The notes beneath the pieces were generated by a model. It saw nothing but the letters and a program-made list of their open reading frames with translations. It made no database searches and was not told where the DNA came from. The position numbers and the translations under genes were made by a program. This document shows, in pieces, positions 1-9,375 of a stretch of DNA of 64,000 bases; positions within the stretch are counted from its first letter, which is position 1; each line of letters starts with the position of its first letter. The DNA comes from Oscheius tipulae (Eukaryota > Nematoda > Chromadorea > Rhabditida > Rhabditidae). Location: positions 2,666,001 to 2,730,000 of the forward strand of contig JASJZH010000006.1 in NCBI GenBank assembly GCA_037178975.1, written 5' to 3'.

Positions 1-669
1 TTTTCATTTGAAAAATCGCTACAAGTTGGATGTTTGCACTTGAAATGTTCCCAGGATTAAGAAAATTTGGAGTGGATCTGATAACGATAACTTGGCAATC
101 ATCTAAAAAAATGGTACATTCAAACGCTCATAGCCTTTCGAAAACAAATAAGATCTTTCTCCCTAGTTGTAGTATACGTTTTCTGCTTAAAATGACAGTA
201 AAAAACTTTGTCTAATGGTATGTTACCTTACAATCTTTGGTTTTGGCAAACAGCTTAATTCAAAGCTGTTTTGCATATATACAATTTTACTTCTCTCACG
301 AGTAACGCATCCAGGGTAACTCATGGTATTGAGTCCTTCCATCCTACCCTGCTCCGTTATTACCGCAAGTCTCAAAAGCTGATCACGCGACTGACCTCTT
401 CCCGGATGGACCGACCTGGTCATGAGCTCGAAAACATCAATAGATCCAGGTAGCATCTAGCTAACTATTAAAACAACTGGTATTACACCAGGTCTTTTTC
501 AGATGAAGGAAGGTTCATGGCTCAAACCGCCATTGTTTCCACGTCATTCCCATTTGATGGCAAAAGCCAATTTAGGTTGGTAAATTGTCTACCAATCACC
601 TTTTTTCAGTTTTGACGTTTTATAACTAACTGGTCACGGGTAGGTCTATCTAGGTCAGTCTGCCCAGCT

Positions 670-1026
670 ATGGCATACCTTCTGGCGCTCGTTGTTTCCT
701 TGAAGGTAAGGCACAAAAGTCGAATCATTTCTCAAACGAATTTTAAGAGGAACTGACTAATCAAAAAACCGTCCTTCGTCGGGCTCGCAGATCCGGATCT
801 GGAGAGCCCGATGTGATCATTCAGCCAAAGAGAAGTAATCTTATTCCTGCTGTCGTCGATTACTATTTTTCTTTCAGTTCGTTTCGGCAAGAATCGTCGC
901 TTTGAAGAACAATTTTTCCTCTATCGGAGATCCGGATCCTATTTCGGAGCGCCTCCATGGCCGTCTCCGTACATCTTTTTCCAGCAGTCAAGGGCTCAGA
1001 TGCAGCAGCTGAACGCTCGTGCATAG
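670..1026 (+). CDS. candidate RFamide-like neuropeptide precursor
   Basis: Three exons (670-705, 750-834, 878-1026) join in phase into an 89-residue protein. The start is hydrophobic (MAYLLALVVSLK), like a short signal peptide, and basic cleavage sites follow. After the RRARR site comes a segment ending QPKRIRFGKNRR: an R-F-G followed by basic residues is the classic signal for a C-terminal RF-amide. Processing between RRARR and GKNRR would release a peptide of about 17 residues ending KRIRF-amide; cleavage at the internal KR would leave only IRF-amide. The tail (YFGAPPWPSP, then Q-rich) ends at TAG. Known of the family: nematode FLP precursors carry one to many such RFG copies. The intron ends (GTAAGG...AAGAG, GTAATC...TTTCAG) are acceptable, though the first acceptor is weak. 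The signal peptide is short, so a further upstream exon is possible. The match rests on motif only. Confidence 0.42.
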
Positions 1027-1278
1027 ACTTACAACTTCAAATCTTCCGGCAAGATTGTGAAATATTGAATGCTTCCCAAAAAATATGTTCTATGCTCTCT
1101 CAGATTGTGAACTCGTGGAGGGAAATAGTTCGAATTTAGCAGGAGTAATGGGAACAGTAGTCATCTAAAATTTGAAAGAGATTAACTTCACAAAACTCAA
1201 AAATAAGTTCAGACTTCTCTGACGCCTACAATACCAGTAACCAAATATAAAGTTTTATAGTGCAAAGAATTTTAAACC

Positions 1279-1687
1279 TTGCCCGAGCTGTATATGCGCT
1301 CTAGTCTTAAAGCCGATGTTGAAGCATTTTTATCGCAAATCCTATTCTTTGCTCCTTGTTGGAAGAACGTCGACGACAAGGTAATGCCTAAGCTTATATT
1401 AACAAATAAAACATTAGTTGTTCTTGCTAAAAATTTCCTTAACAAGAGGCTCGCAAAAGTTGACTGTCGTTTGAGAATTACCGTTCACATAGAATAGTCT
1501 CAAGACCCGTGACCATTTCCTCAGAATAGAGCATGAATTTAAAAACGAACAATGCAAATATTTACAACATACCATAGCACACCCGTTGTGTTTCAAATTG
1601 ACTCTTGGAAAAAACGAATTGATGGACAACAACTTTACTTTTGCTTCACAAGAACAGAAGTTTCAGAATTACCAAGTCTATCACTGA
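1279..1687 (+). CDS. possible multi-exon gene, unrecognised
   Basis: An open stretch from 1279 (ELYMRSSLKADVEAF) ends at a plausible donor at about 1381. It can be joined, after the acceptor at about 1417 and a possible 24-base intron near 1461-1484, to a continuous frame that ends at TGA 1685-1687 (the end reads FASQEQKFQNYQVYH). The composition looks coding but I recognise no family. Another frame of the last exon is also open and could splice on toward 1750-1860, so the model is not settled. Confidence 0.2.
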
Positions 1688-2109
1688 AGGTGAGATATAT
1701 CATCACCAAGAAGTGATTGTCTTTTCTCACAGGAACCGGCTTCTTTGAGGATAGGCGAGTAAACTGCAGCCTCAGCAACCACAAGGAGATAATATCATGA
1801 AGATTTGTTGGATAGATCCTATCGGAGGATACCTTGCAGAACTAGTTAAAAGAGTGAGTAACTTCTCCTGACCTTCTGTTCTTATACCATTTCATATCAA
1901 TTTTAGTAGCCATCTGCAAAACACTCTTTCCCTGAAGCTATGCCTGTCAGTCTCGGTCTGCTTACACTGACGTATGGTATCCGGTCTCCTCAGGCAGGCT
2001 GTGGTCAATATCGGCCTATAGTTTCAGAACTCTGTCAACAAATAGTAATAACACTGCCTGCGAGCCCTCGGGATAACATCCAAACTGTGATATACAGAAA
2101 TTCAGGCTA

Positions 2110-2225
2110 CCCTTATCTCTTTTTCTCTCTGTATCTGTTTCTGCGCCCTCCGTCTGTCTATTTCTTCCTGTCTCTTTGTATCTATGTCTCTCTGAGTTTT
2201 TTTTGTCTCTTCCTTCTCGTTCTTT
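2110..2225. repeat. pyrimidine-rich low-complexity tract
   Basis: About 115 bases are dominated by T and C (TCTCTTTTTCTCTCTG-type runs). No gene is supported here; open frames across it are composition artefacts. Confidence 0.6.
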
Positions 2226-2610
2226 GCTTGTTTATTTATGCAAAGAATGACAACCATACTTCTCATGTCACGGAATAAAAAATGTTGAGCCCTCAACACC
2301 AGCTGACCGCCGCGCAAAAACAGAGCAGTTCTATTGTTCTCGTCGATATCTTTCTCCTGAGACAGAAGAACCAGCAGTCAACAACAGTGTTTGCAGTCTT
2401 CTATTAAAAAATTCACTTTTCTTGGCGTTCAGGCATTTCAGGCACCAAGATAACACAAAGGAGGTACCTTTTTCTGTTCAAATTAAATAACTGTAGCTTG
2501 TTAGATTGACTTCTGGTCACACGGCTCAGCATCAATTCATCTAAAGCAATCGCGGTTAATTTAGAAATGAAGCACAATCACATTGCGCAGTCTCTTCCTC
2601 GTGTAGGTTC

Positions 2611-4443
2611 ATGCTGGCACGATGGTTCAAGTCGGTTCGTACTGTTCTTACCTTATTCTTTTTACTGTTAAGTATGCATATTCTTTGGAAGGTAGTTGCC
2701 ATTAATTGAGCTAACAGCTACTGAACAGATTATGCAAAGAGAACCAGCGCCTCCCACAACCTTTTCTCCAAGCTATTCGCAACCTACAACCGCCACGTTC
2801 GTCCTGTGGTTAACTCGTCGCGCGTAACAGTCGTTGAAATGGACTGCAGCCTAAGAGGGATACTTGGCACTGTAAGACAATCGGTTTTCTTTGCTGAATT
2901 TAACTTCAGGATGCGGTCCACCAAACGATTGTCCTCAAAGAATGGCTTCGAATGTTCTGGTACGACGAGTTCCTGACATGGAATCCCCAAGATCACGAAG
3001 AAATCAAGGAGATAAAGGTACCACGATCAATGATTTGGCTTCCGGATGTCACACGAATAGACCTGTAAGCTGTACTTCTTTGCAATAGTTCTCTAGCGTG
3101 AACATGATACAAGCAATAGACGACGACCGCACATTCGTCTTGGTCAGTTTTGATGGGAGAGTTCGGCATTCTGTGGATCAAGTGGTCAAAGTATATTGCG
3201 ACTATAGTATTACCATGTGAGCATAAATTGTGCTTCATGGTCACTTTATAGGTTCCCATTTGACCAGCAGAACTGCAGCATTCACTATGAGCCATGGCAT
3301 TCGACGGTGAAAGAAGTACTACTTCGGGTTCAAAAACTTGAACCAGATCTTTCGAACTACAGAGCAAGTACTGGTAAGTGGTCAATTGAAACAATTTTGA
3401 ACAAGATTTTACTCCTTCAGAATGGGAACTGGTGGCCTACAGCAGTCGATCTAGCAGTATGCTCTACACTCATATCCTCACCGACCCAACCAGTAGGATA
3501 TTTTACGACATTGTCATCAAACGGAGGTTTGACGTGTTTTTTGTAGATAAGAAATTGTTGAAGACCCAATTACTACGTTGCAAGCTTCATGCTTCCTTGC
3601 TTCATTATTATGGAGTTGTCCCTATTAGGTTCGTTGTCATTGAATACAAAATGTGCAGTTTTGAGGTCTGTTCTCGCCCACAAACGATTCGGGAGAACAT
3701 TCTGAGAAGGTAACCATGGGTCTTACCAGCTTGCTCTCCATGACGGTCCTTTTGCTCATGATCTCGGAAAATCTGCCAAAAACGAATCAAGGACTGCCGC
3801 TATTAGGTCAGTTGATGTCACCGAGAGCAATTCTCTATATTAGGCGTTTTCGTGCTCGTCGAAATATTTATTGGAGCTCTGGCTACGGCAACTACCGTCT
3901 ATGTGTGTCACATGCAGAGTGAGAACTTTGAAACGATCTGAAATAGACAATTAGGTGGTTGGCGTAAGGGAAGAAAAGTTCCTCGCTTTCTAAGGTATCT
4001 AGAGATTTGGTCACCAATTGGACTCAAGTACGCTATGTTTATTACCCAAGTCGAACACATTTCAGTCAGCCCAGAAGAGTGTCGGACGGAGAGGTTTTCG
4101 CCGAACAATGGCGCCATTCGAGCAGTATGCAATTCTGCCGGGTAGGAAGGCCGGGTCCGTAACCCGCAAACAGGGGTAATTTCAGGAGGGCGAGAGGAAA
4201 ACCGGTCTCTTTGCACAAATAGGAAACTTTGAGTCCAACATGAGGATGATCTCGGCTAGTTTGCAAAAGTTGTTGCCATTTTTTTAATATAAATTGCTGT
4301 TTTTCAGAAGGAATGCTCTCGATCGTCATCGACTCAAATGGGCAGCTGCCTGTGAGCAACTCGACCGCGTCCTCCTGATAGTCTTCCTCTCGACGAACAC
4401 TCTATTTTTTATGGCTATAATGATCATCGGTTACTCAGCTTAA
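2611..4443 (+). CDS. Cys-loop ligand-gated ion channel, nicotinic receptor type subunit
   Basis: Thirteen exons close in phase into 458 residues. Exon 1 is a signal peptide (MLARWFKSVRTVLTLFFLLL). The ligand-binding domain follows: RPVVNSSRVTVVEM, then WYDEFLTWNP, then IWLPDVTRID. The Cys loop runs from VYCDYSITM to FPFDQQNC, giving the signature spacing. TM1 contains FMLPCFIIMELSLLG. TM2 reads EKVTMGLTSLLSMTVLLLMI with Glu-Lys before it, the usual sign of cation selectivity. TM3 is VFVLVEIFIGALATATTVYV, followed by a short intracellular loop, and TM4 ends FFMAIMIIGYSA before TAA. The loop C region (EWELVAYSSRSSSM) lacks the adjacent cysteines of alpha subunits, so this is a non-alpha or divergent subunit. 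Introns are 28-50 bp; the one before TM1 (3536-3563) is only 28. The ligand cannot be read from sequence. It would act in the plasma membrane of nerve or muscle as one of five subunits. Confidence 0.9.
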
Positions 4444-5166
4444 AATCATTTCATAAAGATAGCTGCACTGTTTGGTCAACTGTCATTCCACCGCTTTTGA
4501 AAAATAGCAATCGCCACCGGTTTGCACCGCCTACAGCCATACTGACTAGTCAATTGACGAGATTAAAAGACAAAACTGAAAAAGGAAGTCTAAACTCTCT
4601 TTTTTGCCCTTGCTCTCTGCTCGTTTGACCAGCCAGCTGCCTCTTTTTTCTATTTGTTCTGACCGGTCCTCCAGCCGACTACATTTCATGCATACCGCCA
4701 CGGAGCGCACCTTTGCCAATTTTGTCATCTCACCCAAGTATTCCTCATTTCACACTTTATGTCATTTGGCGTCATTGACTAGACAACGATTTCTGTAATC
4801 TCGGGTGACTCAGCTCGCCTAGCTAGACTGGTCTTCTTGCGGAAGTGTGCTCACAGCGTTTTAAACACGGGATCATCTCAAAGCACTGACCAGCTTTTGA
4901 AATATAAACTCGACTACAATTCACTGCCTACTCTTACCTGTTTTGCTAAGCTAGTCTCATCAATCGATGTCAGATGACAAACAAAATTGACCTCAGAAGC
5001 TATCAGCGGTGTGATTTTTTGGTTTTCTTGCAGAATACACCACGTTGTTGAGCATTTTTGATACCGTATATATAGACTCAATTTCATCCCGGTTTTGTGC
5101 AAAAGCCTCATATTCCTCGCATCGCTACGGTCCTTCACACTTTTGATGTTTCAGAACGATACGTTT
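4444..5166. other. intergenic, nothing recognised
   Basis: No open frame here splices into either neighbour. The stretch should hold the 3' end of the receptor gene and the promoter of the cytokine gene. A TTTCAG acceptor 14 bases before the next ATG could be a trans-splice site or the end of a 5' UTR intron. Confidence 0.4.
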
Positions 5167-6500
5167 ATGTGGTGGTTTCCGGTGCTCATAGCTGTTGTCA
5201 GCAGCATGAGCCAACCGAAAAGTGTTTCTGAAAAACGTAAGTTTAGAGCATTGTCTTTCTAAGATTCTACTCAGCTACCGGAATAATGCAACATGGAGAA
5301 TTGTCTCAAAATGATAGTGAGATAACAATTCTAATCAACTCAACATTTGAGATTATTGAGGGGCTCGAGGTAGGAACAGTTTCAATTCGCCCTAACGCCA
5401 TTTAAGAGCAACTCGACAGAAATTGATAACAGCACCGAGATAGCCGAAGAGGAGCTGGTGAAACAGAGTCCACATACAATAAGATTTCAAAAGTAGATAT
5501 TCAGAAGAGATCCAGTTCCTAAAAAATGCATTTAGAATGCGGCCGGCAAGTAGACACGGAAGCAGTTCAAACTGCAAAACACTGACATCAAAGGAGAAGT
5601 ATTCCATGCTAGAAGGGATCGGCTCAAGAAATCAGCTTTTGATGGCTGACACTTCTGAAGAAGCTTCCCGAGGATTCGCTCAATCGTATCCGCAAGACAG
5701 TGCCAATAATGATGCGGCTATTGATGCGATGTCTGCAAAAGGATACCAGGTAGTTGAGCAAATCATCTAGCCCATTTCGGCAGCTGTTTTACATCGTTTT
5801 GATTGCTTTTCCAAGATCTCTTTGTGACCTAAATCGAAAGAGCACCCTTGGTTTTCTGTGAACTACCTTTGTTTCAGAACACGGACCCTACAGTATGCGA
5901 TGAAAAATGTACTTTAATCAAAAGAACACTGGACGAAACAACTGCGCAACAGAAATATCGAGCAGTAATGAGTGCCGTTTGGAGTGACGCCGGTCAGCCA
6001 GAAGTCGACGAGGGAATCTTCTCAGCTGGTTGTTACCTAGGTGAGCCAGATCATTTCAAAACCAGTAGACTATAGAAAATTTCGTTCCTATCGGCAACTG
6101 TACCGAGCTCGGAGCTGAGGCATCATGGGAATACGAGCATCTGTGCTCAGGTAAGCTTTTTGCTACCAACAAATACCGATACAGAATGTCGTGGTGTCTA
6201 TGTAATGAGTCAGAACTGCTTTCCCAAGTTCCTTAATGCTGTGCAGTGCAACAATCAAGAGCTGGGCTGCATCTTTAACTCTTTTTCCAACAAAGCACAT
6301 GGTGTATGCCAAATGCAAACGCTCATTCTCAACGTTCTGCGTAATAAAGGAACAACAGCTTGCGAGAACTGGATTGTTGAACAAATTCAGGTAAGTTTCT
6401 TCTAAATTAGTCTCAAAAGCCAATTTAGTTACCTGTCGCTTGCCAGTGTATGCTGAGTAAGTCATCTTGGTTGAGATCAGCGCCTCCGAAAGAGCTTTAA
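5167..6500 (+). CDS. IL-17-like secreted cystine-knot cytokine
   Basis: Eight exons (5167-5236, 5275-5369, 5407-5492, 5536-5749, 5878-6040, 6076-6150, 6185-6390, 6429-6500) join in phase into 326 residues. It starts with a signal peptide (MWWFPVLIAVVSS) and a polar, probably disordered pro-region of about 190 residues. The C-terminal domain shows the IL-17 pattern in order: ASWEYEH (like the family's PW.Y motif), CFPKFLNAVQC, LGCI, VCQMQTLILNVLR, a Cys, then LPVACQCM. In IL-17 proteins the same order is A.C, GC, V..Q...LVLR, C and V.V.C.C. Known of the family: dimeric extracellular ligands; C. elegans ILC-17.1 signals through ILCR-1/2 in neurons. PTTH/trunk and noggin knots also end C.C but lack the GC and LR spacing. 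The long pro-region is unusual. Confidence 0.75.
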
Positions 6501-7123
6501 CTTTTTGAATACTGTACATTGATGTAACATTCCTTTTTGACGGGTTCGCCATTTCGATTAAGTTATTGATGCAACAATAAAGCTTCCTCTGATAGTTTTT
6601 TATTTGGGTTATTGGTTAGGTGTACCTAGAAAACGTTGGGCAGGCTCGGAACGTAATGCTCCGCGACATCGGGAAGCTTCCGCAATGCACCCCGCAGGAG
6701 CTTGACTCACAAAGCTCTCCAAGAAAATTGACTCCTATCGGTTGATCAACATACGGGAGCAGATTGTACCAACGGAGAACAAGGCAGTCTTAGTTTTTAT
6801 TTCTCGAAGCGAACAAGAAAAAACATGAAAAGTAAGGCAAAAAGTTGAGAAAAGCAGTGAAAAGGCATAGAAATCTTAAAAAGAAGGAGATTTCAAAATT
6901 CCGCCGAATTCAAAAATGCGCGCGAAAACCAGTTTGAATGGAACGAGCCGCCTGCCAAACTATTACCAAACTCTTTTCAAGATCAAACTATTATCGAAAT
7001 TGAGGTAAGCAGTTTATTACTACAAAAAGAAGTAAGTAGACTAGCTGTTTTCCCGTATATAGATAAAAGCAAAAAATAAATATATAAATACATATAGCTC
7101 TGATACAGTGTGTCTTACAGACT
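6501..7123. other. intergenic between convergent genes
   Basis: The stretch separates the 3' ends of the cytokine gene (plus) and ALG14 (minus). No coding exon is visible. It is AT-rich at about 7060-7100, as expected of 3' flanks. Confidence 0.4.
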
Positions 7124-8146
7124 TCACAAGGTCTCGATGAGCTTTGATCTGGGATATCTCTCTTGTAGAGCAGGCCACTGCACGATGACATCGTCAGCAA
7201 TCCCAGCATAGTACAGAATAGCTCCTAAGGATAAAAGTAAAAACAATATTAAGCATTTTTACCTGATAATGACAAGGTCTCTACGCGGCAAACTGATTCT
7301 TCGAAGATAATACAGGTGTCGATGAGTCTTATCATGTCCAGAAATGCGACCATGAACGCGATTGGGATACAGGTACCAGGTCCATTGAGCAGAACAAGGT
7401 CAGGCCTTAAAAAAATGATATAGCCTGGAGTATAACATTATTGACACAGTATCGGCTGACATGGCCTGTCTTTTTGCTTGTTTTTCAACCAAAAGGAATA
7501 GTTTAAAACCGGTTTACTGAAGGCACAACGGTTTGATGTGCAGCACCACACATTTGAACGGAACAAAGCGGAAATATGTTTTGTTCGACCAGTTTTTCAT
7601 TATTTCAGTTTGCATTTGACTGAAAGTCATACAAAAAATCTTACTTGCACTTCCAGACCAGCAAAAAACTGAAGTAAGTTGCGTACAATGTTGTGAAAAC
7701 CGAGGAAGGGTAGCTTTGCCCGACTTCTCTGCTGCGAGGGACTTTCTCAACGATGAATCCTGCTCCTCCACGAGATGACTCGAATTGTCGTACCTTAATA
7801 AACGCTTTTGAAAAGAAGCTGCAGGTCTACCTTCTCTTCGCTTATTTTGTCCGTGTCTGCAACAATATAAGTTCTGTGGTTGTAGACTGCCTCGTCTAAA
7901 TGCTTCATCAACTCGATCATTTCGGTGGTGTGACCTATAAATTAAGAATAACCATTTTCTCCTTCGAATAAAACGCAAAAAGTAAAACATACCACCTGAT
8001 CCGAGAACAGAAAGGACGTTAACTTCCTTCCTCTTCATATAAGTTCTCTTGTTTGAATGTCGAACCAGATAGCAGAGGTAAGCAGTGGCGACCAGAACTC
8101 CAAAGAGAACAAAAGCAAGAACATAGAAAAATAAGATGAAGTTCAT
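7124..8146 (-). CDS. ALG14: UDP-GlcNAc transferase subunit ALG14
   Basis: Five exons (8146-7993, 7934-7831, 7793-7645, 7405-7263, 7224-7124) join in phase into 216 residues, the usual family length. An N-terminal membrane anchor (FILFFYVLAFVLFGVLVATA) is followed by VLGSGGHTTEM, then RTYIVADTDKISEEK, then VPRSREVGQSYPSSVFTT, then PDLVLLNGPGTCIPIAF, then EESVCRVETLSLSG, and the end VQWPALQERYPRSKLIETL. These are the ALG14 hallmarks in order. In the family, ALG14 anchors the catalytic ALG13 at the cytosolic face of the ER, and the pair adds the second GlcNAc to dolichol-PP-GlcNAc in N-glycan assembly. The Gly-rich loop lies across the first splice site. An in-frame ATG 36 bases upstream would lengthen the N-terminus; the shorter start gives the family length. 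The fourth exon follows a longer intron of 239 bp. Confidence 0.92.
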
Positions 8147-8452
8147 ACCTGAAAATGGACAATGATGCAAAGAAAAACGCAAGGAAAGTTGCTTACAGAG
8201 AGCGAAAACAAGCTGTTCTGGTCTTATCAGCAGGTATCTACAAGGATGGGAATTACACTACAACAGATGGTCTAACTTTTGAGAAATGTCAGGTTCACAA
8301 TAGAAACCATTGATTAAATGGATGGAAACAATATCAGCGAGTGCTTAATTTGAATCGACACTCGCTTGTCGTAGTCGGGCGCGTTTACCGGATGTAAACA
8401 AGTGGCAGCTGTTGCTGTGATAAGCAACGTCGGCTATTGGTCCTTTAGCATG

Positions 8453-8855
8453 AGATGTACTCCAGAAAATGTAAAATTGGAATTATTCATTGCAAGACAT
8501 ACTAAAATAGTGAAGTAAGTTTTCTCTCCACAAGAAGTCAGGTCTCTTAAGTATTCTGATAGACATTCTTCTACTGATGCTTTAGTACTTCAGTGTTCAA
8601 TCTGATCTCCGGAAGGTCAATATTTCGCAGGAAACCGAATCTTTTAGCGGCCTCAGAAGGATGGAAGCGATGGACAGGCTGGAGCGCGCTTTGAACTTGG
8701 AGCTCAAAGTGGTGCAAGATATCGTCTGCTATCATCATACTCTTCCAACAAGAAGATTCACTACTTTTCCAACCGTCGAAACTACGGCATCGGCGAGATC
8801 TGACTGTATTCAAAGACTAATAGAAAATACTAGACAAGGAATTGGAGTGACATGA
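8453..8855 (+). CDS. small unrecognised gene, tentative
   Basis: An ATG exon (8453-8515, NVKLELFIARHTKIV) can be joined through a possible 7-base microexon (AAGTCAG, about 8539-8545) to an open frame from 8592 that reads YFSVQSDLRKVNISQETESF and MEAMDRLERALNLELKVVQD and stops at TGA 8853-8855. The middle is charged and helical. Other splice choices give other open frames (one ends SGRSIFRRKPNLLAAS then stop), and the minus strand is also open across 8571-8813. No family is recognised. Confidence 0.25.
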
Positions 8856-9084
8856 TGAGTTATAAGAAGCTTCTGGCTCCGAGAAATAACAGTATTTTAA
8901 ATGCTGTAGTCTACTCATAGCAGGGTCTCGGATCGACAAATCCAATGCGAAGTCTCACATCCTTCATCAACATGCATCGGTTCCCTGGTTCCGTGGTTCC
9001 GTTACATCGGCTGACCAAAGAAATGCAGTATAATTGTTCAACTATTTCACTACCAAGCGATTTCTTTTCTGGGAGGAAAGAAAA

Positions 9085-9375
9085 GGAAGAGACCATTTCG
9101 ACTCCAATGACCAAAATGGCTTCCGAATGATGGGAATCATGACCATTTAAGCATGTTTGACATAAGGAATCTATATCTCCCAATTTCTGACCCTCTGCTA
9201 TGGGTTTCATCTTACCCGAAAAATTTACAAGTAATTAGGAAACTGAAAGTCCCTTTCGGATAATTTTTTTTTGTGTAGACCAAAGCATTTTCCAGCTTTG
9301 CTTCAAATATGCTAAATGGTCATAATTTCCATTATTCAGAAGTCATTTTGGTCATTGGAGCCGAAGTGGTCTCTT
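9085..9375. repeat. imperfect inverted repeat, MITE-like
   Basis: The left arm (about 9085-9165, containing ACTCCAATGACCAAAATGGC) and the right arm (about 9290-9375, containing TTTTGGTCATTGGAGCC) are reverse complements with scattered mismatches. The loop is about 125 bases. An outlying match (AAGCGATT at about 9055 and AATCGCTT at about 9421) suggests the arms once ran further. This is consistent with a decayed foldback element or non-autonomous transposon. No terminal duplication was identified. Confidence 0.5.

Noticed and set aside
7514-8182. 222-residue unspliced minus-strand frame
   Set aside because: It reads through ALG14 introns; the spliced five-exon model gives the family motifs and length.
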